Shown here: positions 1 to 10,200 of the stretch, piece by piece | How positions within the stretch are numbered: position 1 is the stretch's first letter | Layout of the letters: every line of letters starts with the position of its first letter | From: Penelope pileata | Lineage: Eukaryota; Chordata; Aves; Galliformes; Cracidae | DNA length: 64,000 nt | Assembly (NCBI GenBank): GCA_013396635.1 | Contig: WBMW01005117.1 | Coordinates: 19,874 to 83,873, forward strand | Direction: 5' to 3' | Notes under the pieces: model-generated | Told to the model about the DNA's origin: nothing | Database searches by the model: none | The model's input: the letters and a program-made list of their open reading frames with translations, nothing else | Position numbers and translations under genes: made by a program

Positions 1-2164
1 TGGCATCACCTGATGGGAAGCTGTAGGAGAGAAGTCACAGCACAAACCTTCCCGTGGGAATTCGGGGCTCAGCGTGGCGGTGAGGGGCACGGCTGCTGGC
101 GGAGGCACCGGGGCCAGCAGCCTGCCCGCCTGCTTTGTTCATCTCTGAACGCAGGACTGCAGCCACCCTCCCTACAGATGCTGCCTGTGCAGCAATTAAA
201 TTCCATCTGTGTACCTGCAAATGGACCTGTCTGCTATTTGTCGTCCAAAACTGACACCCAAAGTCTTAATTTCCCTTCGTTTCTGCCAGTACCTAAATTC
301 GTTTGGGATCTCCTGAGCTTTGTCGTCTTAATCTGGTTAGTTCGCAGGGACTGCTACCCATATGGTGTGCTGTGTGTTTTGGCCGTCTCTATTAGTGTTG
401 CAGCTTGTCGGCAGGCACTTCGGGTTGCTGAGCAGGAGGAGCACGCTTGGTCTTGCTGCAGCAGAGCTTGCATAGCTCCATTGCAGAATGCACCTTCTGC
501 ATGGGGTGGGGTCTGCAGGGTGTGCAGCCAGGGATACCTGCTTTGCTTTACTTAGGGGCTGTAACACTGCCTTACAGGCTTGTCTCAGAGCAGAGGAGCT
601 CCGTGCTCTGCACAAGCATGGAAAATGTGAGCTGACTTCTGTTGGGATGCGGGTGTGCTGCTCCAGGCTGGGTGTGACATGGCTGCCACGGAGCGTGTCA
701 CCCTGAGCAGTGCTGTCCGTGAGGCTGCAGTCCAACACAGACTTGGATCCACCCATCTGAATGGGAAGTGGAGGCAGGAGTGGCCTTCTGAAGTTTCACA
801 GAGGAGTAAAAGGTAGTGAAAAAAGATGTCGGAAGTGATTCTGGAGCTTCCTTGCAAGCCACTGGGTTTCCCTAGGTTTCCAAATGCTTGTGCATTTGGT
901 AGTCCAGAGCTGTGTGAGCTGCAGAAATCCCTTTTTCTGGGGCTGGGACGATTATCTCCGGGTGCCGCAGGATGGCTTTGGAGTGGATAAATAGAATGGG
1001 ATAAGCCTTCCTGGTCAGTGGACCCTGTGCTGGGGAAATGCTGCCCGGGGGCTGGCGGGTGGCATGGGCCCTGCAGCTCTGCCCCACTCCTGGCTACAGC
1101 CTGGAATCACTTAACAGTGTAGAAATACTAATTCCTTATGTGGGAAACAACACGAGCATCAAATGAAATCCCCGTATTAACGCTACACTGGAAATTCTTG
1201 TCCCAGGAGAAGCCTGTGGGAGATGTTGGTGGGGCAGGACGGGGCTCTGCTGCCTGCTGCTGTCCTGTCCTGTCACCGCCTGGACTATTTCTGGACATCT
1301 AAAATGGCACCGAGGGCACCCCAGTCCCATCTGTAGTGCCTTTTCTTAGGAAGCAGTAATGCCTTTTGATGTTTCAAGCTGATTTTTTTCCCCGTCAGTT
1401 TTGTTATTTACTGTGGCATTTCTCATTGGCAAAAGCTTTGTTTGGTTTTAAAATAATTTTGACACTTCAGTTCTGTTTGAAAGCAGCACTAAAATGCCCC
1501 TACAGGTTTCCTCTCTCTCTGCAGCCAGCACTCAGTGTTGGGTTTTGTCTCGATGTGCCTGCAGTGCATCCTGCCACTGCGTCCCCAGCAGCCTGAAGGT
1601 GTTGTGGTCAAAATCTGGGTGGATCTGCACTGGAGAGAAGGCTGAAGGGTGAGCTCATGGCATGAGAGATGCCCTGCTGTCACGTGTTGGTGGTTGTATT
1701 TCTTATATCGCAGTGTGTTCAGTGGGCGCATGTCACTTGTAGGTTAGCGAGGTGTCCCTCCCAGTATCTGTTATTTCCTTGTATAGCAATGCCATATTTC
1801 ACTTAATGCTTCCTTTGGGAGAAATTCAAGCTGGCAGCTCCAGAAACTCGGATGCCCTGACACTGGAACCAGGTGCTTGGTTCTGATTTCACAATAAAGC
1901 AGCCACAATCCCAGCCCTTTCCCCCCAGCACACCCCACCTCCAGCTCCCCACCCCGTTCCTGCAGTGCAAGCAGGCTCCAAAGCCCAGGAGAAGAATGCC
2001 TCTTACCAGTGAGTGCTGCAAGGCTAACGTACTGCTGTCTCGTGTCTCTGTGCTGTATCTGCACATCTTTCTTAGTAAGGCAATAAGCAGCATCTCCTAC
2101 CTGCTGGGAAAAAGACCCCAGCCCTTCTGTCAGCCATCAGCAGAGCCCCACGTGCTGTACTTAC
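1..2164. other. intergenic or neighbouring-gene intron, no exon seen
   Basis: I see no coding exon on either strand. Reading frames of up to 180 codons occur but have no recognisable domain, no good splice-site framing and unremarkable composition. If the promoter-like site at 2165-2345 is real, this stretch would be the first intron of that minus-strand gene. The first coding exon of CSRP3, which would encode the start of a LIM domain, was looked for and not found. Confidence 0.5.
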
Positions 2165-2208
2165 CCAGTAGCTTGGTCTTCCTCCCTGTACCCGTACACC
2201 TCAGAGGG
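2165..2208 (-). other. candidate untranslated first exon of a minus-strand gene, possibly CSRP3
   Basis: Read on the minus strand, a TTTAAA box at 2234-2239 is followed about 30 bases later by a short stretch that ends in a near-perfect splice donor, CTACTGG|GTAAGTA (last exon base 2165). The start near 2208 is inferred from the usual TATA-to-start distance. In mammals the next gene beyond E2F8 on the same strand is CSRP3 (muscle LIM protein), whose first exon is untranslated. The assignment therefore rests on synteny and promoter style, not on protein similarity. It could equally be an unrelated noncoding transcript or a chance match. Confidence 0.35.
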
Positions 2209-2345
2209 TTTCAGCTGGAGGGCTTCTGCTCTCTTTAAAGCAGGGCCCAGGGCTGCTGGCCCTATCAGCTGGGAGGGGAGGGCTGCGGCGGTCAGAGCCA
2301 TGCCATCGCTATCACCAGGCTGAAAATAACCTCTGACAAAGCCTG
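2209..2345 (-). promoter_or_regulatory. candidate TATA-type, muscle-like promoter
   Basis: On the minus strand this segment holds, in order towards the start site, an A/T-rich MEF2-like site (GTTATTTTCA, 2331-2340), an E-box CAGCTG (2266-2271) and a TATA-like TTTAAA (2234-2239). A second CAGCTG lies at 2212-2217. This combination is typical of striated-muscle promoters, and CSRP3 is muscle-specific, so the context fits. Each motif is short and could occur by chance; the order and the strong donor just downstream are what make it worth listing. Confidence 0.35.
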
Positions 2346-3395
2346 GCATTTCGTTCCCTTGTGTCCCCTTGTGAGTAGGTGGACAACAATGTGGCCCCTC
2401 AGATGACACCTAGAGAGCATTCCTGAGCGCAGCCTCATGGGTCCCAAATAAAGGTGGGAGCTTTGTAGTCACTGCTGCACTGCTTGCGTGTGAAACAGAG
2501 GAGAGCGGTTCCCAAAATGAGGGCTTAGTCATAAGTGTCACATTGCCAAAAATAATTTACCATAGTCAATACGTGTGTGTATATACCTATATAGGTATGT
2601 TTGTAGGAAGCTCTGGAACTCAACAGCTTTAAATCAGGTAAAATTGGTTCATCACTTTGTTGGATAAAACTTTTAGAGGTGAGGGAATTCTGCTTTTCTC
2701 TCTAATTTTTAGTTGTGTTTTTAGGCATCAGGATGGCTGGTTAATATGCCTAATGTTTAGCATGTCTAATCATTGCATTGTGAGTATTTTCCACGTCAGA
2801 CCTTGGAATTCTTGCTGGGGCTGCTTTGAAAGCTCTTTGGAGCCCCTGGGATGTCTTTGCTACTCCTCCATCTCCTGCTGCCTCTGTGTCAGGTGTCCAA
2901 GTGGGACTCCTCCATTTAGAAGCCAGACCTTGAGCTGTTTGCAACAGTGAGCAGCTCCCGCTTCAGCACCTGTGTGAGTTTTGTTTGGGCAAATGCTGTG
3001 AAAACTTTACCTAAAGCTTGAAGCCTGTCCAGCATCAAGAGCACCTATGCAGTGTGTAGCATGGCATGCACCTGGCTCAGATTCTGAGCTTCATGGTGGA
3101 GAGACAAGGTACCAAGTGTTCATCCAGTCTTACTGACATTGTTGGCTACTTTAAGGGCCAAGCCACATCATATCTCAGTTGTGTGACATATGGACTGCAC
3201 TTGTCAGAATCTGTGGGATTCCCAGTTCCACGACCAGTGTTTTCCTCCTGTGGTTAGGGCATGTCACCTCTTGTGAGGGGTCAAGGAGCCAGACTGAGTT
3301 GCTTACGTGCCTTTCTCATTAAGTACCATTTTCACCTTCTTGAGAACACGGATATCCCTATCTAACCAAACCACCACCAATAAAGTGCATGGACA
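2346..3395. other. intergenic, nothing recognised
   Basis: This is the spacer between the end of E2F8 and the promoter-like site to its left. No exon, repeat family or RNA gene was recognised. A plus-strand AATAAA near 3379 has no gene upstream of it on that strand and is treated as chance. Confidence 0.5.
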
Positions 3396-3417
3396 ACATA
3401 TTACTTAACACCAGTAA

Positions 3418-3423
3418 TTTAAT
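3418..3423 (-). terminator. E2F8: probable poly(A) signal (ATTAAA) of E2F8
   Basis: The minus strand reads ATTAAA about 700 bases past the stop codon, at the edge of the AT-rich UTR. A second ATTAAA at 3553-3558 would give a UTR about 135 bases shorter. Which one is used cannot be decided from sequence. Confidence 0.5.
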
Positions 3424-3796
3424 TTCATTAAACAAAAAAGTCAAAATGCCAGTTTGTTGTAAACTTAATTTGAACAAATTGATTTTACAATACAGTATAA
3501 ATAATTCTTAACTTATATAAAACTTAAGATTTCTTTTTTTAAGACTTTTTTTTTTAATAACTTTACAAAAGAGCATTATTAAACATAGGAGCAAAAGAAA
3601 TTCTAACTATGGCCTTTTTGTTAAGACAAAATATGTACAAACTCACAGTACTTCCTTTGTGCAAAATATGTACTGACTGATAGACTGTACCTTTCTGTAC
3701 AAAGACAATTGCATCTTACTTTGCATAGCAGAAAAGCAACCCAGCAGACACTAGGTACATAACGTAGTTGCTATAATACTTTAGATAAGCTGTGAG

Positions 3797-3984
3797 GAAA
3801 AAATACAACTTTTTCATTAAGAGCCAGTTTCAATTCTAAAGCAGAAAAAATACAACTTTTTCATTAAAAGCCAGTTTCAATTCTAAAACAGAAAAAATAC
3901 AACTTTTTCATTAAAAGCCAGTTTCAATTCTAAAGCAGAAAAAATACAACTTTTTCATTAAGAGCCAGTTTCAATTCTAAAGCA
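3797..3984. repeat. 47-bp unit, four tandem copies, in the E2F8 3' UTR
   Basis: Copies lie at 3797-3843, 3844-3890, 3891-3937 and 3938-3984. They differ at only a few positions: AAGAG versus AAAAG in the middle, and GCA versus ACA at the end. Each begins GAAAAAATACAACTTTTTCA on the plus strand. Near-identity implies recent expansion, or contraction from a longer array. The whole array lies inside the E2F8 3' UTR and would be transcribed as the complement. Confidence 0.95.
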
Positions 3985-4118
3985 TTAAGGCTATTCCAGG
4001 ATTTTGGTCCTGCCAATCCATGTCCAAAGCAGACCTTGTCTGTCGTACAATTCATTGTGTGCAGTGTGTTATCAGAAATTGTGCCTGCTAACACAGTCAG
4101 CAGTTCAGTATCCCAGAA

Positions 4119-4292
4119 TTAGTCTTCTGACACTTCAAGTTTTCGCTGAGGAATATATAAGGTTCCTTGAGAGACTCTGTCATTACCACCTGAGTTTGCA
4201 GACAGTGAAGATGCTGTGTTGGGCCCTCCTGGTGTGCGGAAAAAGCTTTCTGTCGTTGGCTGGGGCTCTTGGGGTTCCTTTGGAACACTGGG
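4119..4292 (-). CDS. E2F8: E2F8 final coding exon l
   Basis: It has 57 codons plus TAA; acceptor TGCTCTTTAG|CCCAGT. The correct frame reads PSVPKEPQEPQPTTESFFRT, PGGPNTASS and finally TLYIPQRKLEVSED before TAA at 4119-4121. It matches the human ending ESFFRTPGGP ... TLFVPQRKLEV. A longer ATG-started frame (4097-4372) overlaps this exon in the wrong frame and should not be annotated. Confidence 0.96.
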   Translation of the reverse strand, partial: PSVPKEPQEPQPTTESFFRTPGGPNTASSLSANSGGNDRVSQGTLYIPQRKLEVSED

Positions 4293-7200
4293 CTAAAGAG
4301 CAAAGAGAAGTTACGGTCATTTAAGGAAAAAAAAGTTACAGTTTTAGGTTTCTGCAGGATGTTAGCAAACACGTTCTTTCCTGAAATTCAGAAACCCAAC
4401 AGTTCTCTATGGAAATGAGTGTACCTCTTTTCCTTGATAGATATGTGTGTCAAATTCCTAGAAATAAACTGCTTTCTCTAATTCCCTTCCATCTCCTTTT
4501 TTAATACAAACTTTAGGCAATATAGTACAATACAAACAGAACTTGAGAGTGAATTAAGAGAATAATGAGGAAAGATAAGGTAACAAATAGTTGATAAGTA
4601 CGTGTCAGTTCAGATCTATCCAAAGTCCTCTGTGACTCTCCCCACCTTGTCATCCTTCAGCTCCTCCGGCTGGCTCCGCTTTCTCAACAAGTAAAATACT
4701 TTTTCTTCCTTTCTAACCTCTCAGGTCTATTGTGCTTATCACTGTCAGCTTTTTTGGGGAGCAGTGATGAATTATGAATAAAAACTGAAAAAGTGTTTAT
4801 TTAAAGATGTTCCCTGCCTAAGGGATTACTATGCTATTATTTCCTACTCAACCCATGGTCAAGAAGTTGCAGTATATTTTTACTGACCTTTTCTTCTTGC
4901 AAGTTTGTGTTTTCTGAGCTACAGTTAACATTTCCTGGTTTTGAAGAGATTGGCACGTGCTGAAGAACAGGATTTGCAGGGACTTGCATGCCAGCAGGCA
5001 TTAGTCCTACGTGTTGCAGTGTAAAGTTGAGACATGAAGAACTGGGATTTTGGGCAGAACTGGTGTTGCTGGAATTGAGATAGGAGTTGCTCAGTACAGG
5101 TGGAGCAGCTATAGAAGTTGGTGACAGCATTATGTTCAAGGATGTTATATGCAAAGCTGGAATGTTAACTGCTTCCAATTCAGATGCTGTCACTGGAATG
5201 ACCCCTGAAACAGAAAAAAACAAATGTTGAAGGAATTAAAAACTGAAACTAAAGCTCCTGCACTACTGTGCTTCCTGTGACCCCAGTAGGGCGAACGTGG
5301 CCCACAGTCCTTCAAAGCAGGCATCTGTATTTTGCTTAGTACTCACCAGCAGCAGGTGAGGTGTAGGCAGTGGTGGGCTGTAATGAGCACATCCCAGCTT
5401 TCTCTTTGTTAGAGAGGCCTGCCTTGCTGCCATGGTGGGTGCACTGGGTAAGAGGAATAAAGTAGCCAGATGGAAAGAAGGTCTGAGAAAGAAGATATAC
5501 ATTTAGCCCAAAGACATAATACAAAAAAAAAAAAAGATTTTCCTCAAAGTTGTGTTCCCCTTGCCACTTCATTTTTCTTCATTCTCCATATCCCCAGGGT
5601 TCAATATTCCCTGCCCATACCAGCTTCTGTCTGAAACTGGACACAGGTGACTCAAAGCCACTCTGTAACAAGACCATTCTAATCCACCCAAGTCACCTGG
5701 CTGCATTCCCAGGTGCTATCTCAGAGAGAAACTGCAAACCCATATGGATTAACATAGGACAGTTAGACTAGACAGAAGAAATCCTGATGTAGAATACTTT
5801 TTTTTTGTCAGAATAAACACCCAGACTCAGTAATCATCGTGTCACCTCATTGATGGATTGTGTTTTTCTCATGACAAACACTGGAAGACAATCCTTTTGC
5901 ATTTCCAAGTTCTGTTTTTGTCAACAGAACTGTTCTTGATTTGCAAGTTCTCTGTTAGCAGTGAGCCTTAACTGCTGAATTCTGAATTTTACATGTAATT
6001 CTGTTGTAAATCCAAGCATTTGGAACGAAATGTATATAAATAAGGGTCTGGGAAGGTGTAATAGCTCAACGTTGCTTCCATCTACTTAGTTATCTTCATC
6101 CCAATTGAAGCCTGAAAGTCATTTCATTTCCTTTTCTATATGAGTCCTATATTAGTTTTTTTTAAGCACGCTGAAAATAATCCAGCTAAAGGCAAATCTG
6201 TATAAATGTAGCTCATTACAGTTTTGTTTCTTTTGTGAATTGTTCCATGTGGTGTTTTCCCAGGTAATGGCAAGATGTGCTGCTGTGTCTGACAAAGCTT
6301 ACCTCGTGAGCAGGAATGGCAAATGCCACAGGTATGTCCTGTTTAGTTTTGGTTCTGTCCTTATCTTCTGGAGCATCTTGCCTTTTACATTGGTCAGAAC
6401 AGTTTGCCACGCTTTGATCTAGCGTTTCAGGTTCTTTCTGTCGCTCTTCCTGGAAGTTGTCAGTTTCACGATGCATTTGGGAGCCACTGGAAGCTGCTCT
6501 TTCACTTTTAACAGGTTCTCCCTTTTAAAAAAATGCATTTGGGAAAAATAAAGGTAGTCATTGTAAAAGACTTGGCATTCTTAATTACACATTTACAATG
6601 GTACTTGCACATTTTATAAATCAGAAACAACAAGCTCTCTCCTAATTGTCAGATTTGTGTTATGTGAATTTGGAGTCAAAAAGAACCAGTTTCACTTTCT
6701 CCCCTCTTGCTCCTTCGCAGCTCACGGATAGTGGAAGCCACGCGCTGTCACTGCCCCGCTAACGTTGCACGGCCGTTCGGACAAGCACAGCTTGCAGCAG
6801 CGTAATCCTTTGCAGGCACTAAGGTATTCAGCAGCTGGGCAGTGGGAAACAATCCAGACATAGTTTATCCACAGTGTATCTGAACCTCTTATTCTCTGTG
6901 TGTGTTGTATTATTATGTCTAAACCAATCCAATGTGAACAAAGTGCAACATTGGGCAGAAGCATTTGGGAGGTGTCAGATGGGGACATGCCCTGTCCAGC
7001 AACTTTTGTGTGTCCACTTTCCCTCCTAACGCCTTTGGAGCCAAGAACTAATAACAGCCCTTGTATAAACACAAGTAACATGAACTACTCCAGAGCCATT
7101 GTCTGAACAGGTAAAGTCTTGAAACAGTGTTTTGGGAATTATTTCTTTTTGACAACATCTGTAGGCTTGGACACAACTTCTAAGAAATACAAATTTGAAG

Positions 7201-10200
7201 GGACAAAGAGGGAAAGGAGGAGAAAATAAGGCCTGATCCTAGGCTGGCTTGTCAAAGATACACATTGTATTGTATCCTGATATCCTGCCTGATGCTTTGC
7301 AAATACCAGCAAGGTTACCTTATGTTTTCTGTAGAAGAAAACAAAACCAGCTACTACAGCAAAAATCAGCCCACAAAGATTACAAGATCACTCCCTTGTC
7401 AAATTTTTGTTATTTGTTGCAAAGAAGTGTGGCAACAGCTGGCAAGCTCCTAGATCACTTGGAAAATGAGTTGGCGGCAGCAGTTAGGCTATGGAACAGG
7501 ATTAAAAAAAAAAAATTTCAACTTACCACAGAAGCATCGAGGCTTTCCTCATCACTTCTACACTTCTTAATTAAATTAATCTCTTGTATTGCTTGTGGTC
7601 TCTTCAGGCACCTCTCTGATGAGGATTCAGATTTTACAACTGCTCTTTCTTTAGCTGTCGGGGCCTTTCCTGGGCCGTCTGCAGCCAGGTGACGGTCCCC
7701 TTCCTTGTTGGTTATTTCACTCAATACTTTTGAATTAATACTTTTAATTCCTGTCACATTAGCACACGGTAGAGGCTGCAGCATGAAACTCGGGCTGTAC
7801 ATTGTCACAGTGTGGGCTTGGGAAGGATGCAGATATATTGCATATGAGACACCAGAGTGAGCGTGAGGTAGGATTACCCGTGACGCGGAGCCGTGGCTGC
7901 GAGGCAAGGCGCCGAGGGGCTGAGGGAGAGCTGCCTTCAGAGAGGGTGCTGCAGCCTGAGCGTGGGGCCTGGGGACAGCCTCAGGCAAGGGCACAGTGTG
8001 TTCCAACGCATATCCTGACAAAGCCATTTTCATCTCTTTTGCTGTCCTTTAAAAAACAAACAAACAAAAAACTTTCATGCAGAAATGCATTTTCTGAAGT
8101 ACTAAGACTGTGAATTTCTATGTTTCCATCCACTAAACAGAAAACAAATACTAAATGGAAAAAGGACCCTGCAGTATCAGGGGTTACTGGTTTGTGCAGG
8201 CTGTTGCCTAACTCAGAATAAGCATAGATGGAACTTAGCAGTCAGTGACAAAACATTTCTCAAGGTAACACTTGTGCAGACTTACTTTGGTGTTCCTTCC
8301 AGCTGATGCTGAGCGACTGCTGCGAGCTGAGACATTTTACTGGTGTAAACTGGTAAGTTTTGTTTTGTACCTGCTTCAAGAAGAAAAACAAAAACAGAAC
8401 AAACTGATGATGTATCAAATATACAAGTGAGATGCTTTCTCGAGACTGCATTACCTCACGTGCCATACACATGTAATGAGCAGACATTAAGGCTCCATGC
8501 AATCTTGTAACTGCAACCTGGACTTGCTTTGATCAATCTGATGGTTGCTCACATCAAACAAGCTTCAAAACCTCAGCTCTGATTTTCTTTTGTTTTTCCT
8601 TTTTTCCCCTCTAAAGAAGATACCTAACAAAAGCACTGATTTTCTGGCCATTTTATGGAATACAGAACTGCTTGGAGAGTACGATGTAGAGCATAGTTTG
8701 CAGCACAAGCCAGGATTAGAGCAGTTCGTAGAGAAAGATACAATCTCTGGAGAATCAGCTGTACTACACACCCTTTGTAACCAGCGATACATGTCTCAAA
8801 GTCAAAATTGTCATAGGTAAACGAGAACTTAATGTTCTTCTTAAACCTCCAATAATGTGCCAATCCTAGTCAATTCAGGAGGCTAGAGCACAGGCTACAG
8901 CTGGATTTGGTCCATTGAACTGGAAAGAGTTGTGCTAATTGCAGAGCTCACTCTCTGAACACAGAGTATTTTAGATCTGTTTTCACTCTCAATCGTCTAA
9001 GGCCTCCGATTTACAGGCAACATACATTTTCCCCACCTTGTTTGTTTCTGACTTTTTCAAGCATTTTTGTTGTAAGAGGCGTACCCACACGTCCGTATCT
9101 CCTACAAGAGGATGGCAAGCCTGAACGTTTAACGCAAGATTCCACATCCAAGTCAAAAACACGCTTAGAAAAAGATACACAAACATAGTTATCAGCCACA
9201 TACTTGTGCTTATTTTAACTGGACTGGTTGGAGCAGATTGGATCTTCCTTCTGTCACTTTCTATACTTTTAACTAACTTTATCAGGGACGGATGCCGAGT
9301 GAAGTCCTGCTTTACTCGTGAAGGGAAAAGATTTTTTGAACATTGCTCTCTGGAAGAGATGGATTCTGAAATAGGTGAGATGCAGGTCGCAGAAGTTGTT
9401 TCAAGCTTTGGATCTGAAGAGCAGAACAAACAGAAGGGTGTATACATATCATACACAGATGCAGTAACTAAAGCAATTATTTGAGCCTGGGTAATAAATG
9501 CCGAAGTACTAGCAGCAGCAAAAATGGAAATGTAGGAGTTTCAGTATGAGAACATAGGCTTTGTGGACATTCATTTGATGCTCCAAGAAATACTAGAGTG
9601 CTGTGCTTTCGAGGATCGCGAACAATTTGACTTGTAGAAGACCTGCTGCTAAGTTTACTCTTAATGTTTTGGTCAAAAATTTTTTAGGACAGAAAATGAA
9701 GGAATCACAATCAGCAGCAGAACAAAAGCAAATGACACATGTACCTACCCTGAGTATTTGGCAAGACTTCAGGTCCTGTCCATTTAAACGCTGGTTTTCT
9801 ACCTCTGTCCTCTGTCACGTGAACTTTCTTGATAAGCTCAAGACTGCTGAGAACATTTGCTATGTCATAAAGTCTCCTGATTTTGGCTGAAATAAACCAA
9901 ACAAGCGTTAATAACAATTGCAATGGTTTACAAGTTACCATTGATCAGATTGAAAAGGTTATGTCGTCTTTTTAGCAGCTGGAAGGAAAAACGTTCATTT
10001 ATGAGAACAGTTCTGTGGAACAGGTATCTGTGTTCTGAAATGAAATAACATGACAATGTAGCATTTGATGTAAAATGGAATTGCAGGTACAGATCTATAA
10101 ATCCAAACACAGGTAAGTAAATTATGCCAAATGTAGAAAAAACATTTTCAAAGCAAGTTAAGCTCTGTACGCTGGCCAAACCTATCCTACATAAATTCTG

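Larger units (their letters stand above)
3396..4118 (-). other. E2F8: E2F8 3' untranslated region
   Basis: AT-rich sequence directly after the E2F8 stop codon. No canonical AATAAA is present on the minus strand, but the common variant ATTAAA occurs at 3553-3558 and again at 3418-3423, so cleavage near 3535 and/or 3395 is expected. The left boundary is an estimate from the second signal. The UTR includes four tandem copies of a 47-bp unit (listed separately) and many U-rich runs, as seen in short-lived cell-cycle mRNAs. Confidence 0.65.

Noticed and set aside
3370..3395. Plus-strand AATAAA as the end of a plus-strand gene
   Set aside because: No plus-strand exon is upstream; the region is the edge of the E2F8 3' UTR on the other strand.
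4097..4372. 91-codon minus-strand frame across the end of E2F8
   Set aside because: It overlaps the true last exon in the wrong frame; the correct frame follows from exon phase and gives the conserved E2F8 tail.
8260..8502. 80-codon minus-strand frame over exon g
   Set aside because: It is a shadow: the conserved KMSQLAAVAQ is in another frame that fits splice phases on both sides.
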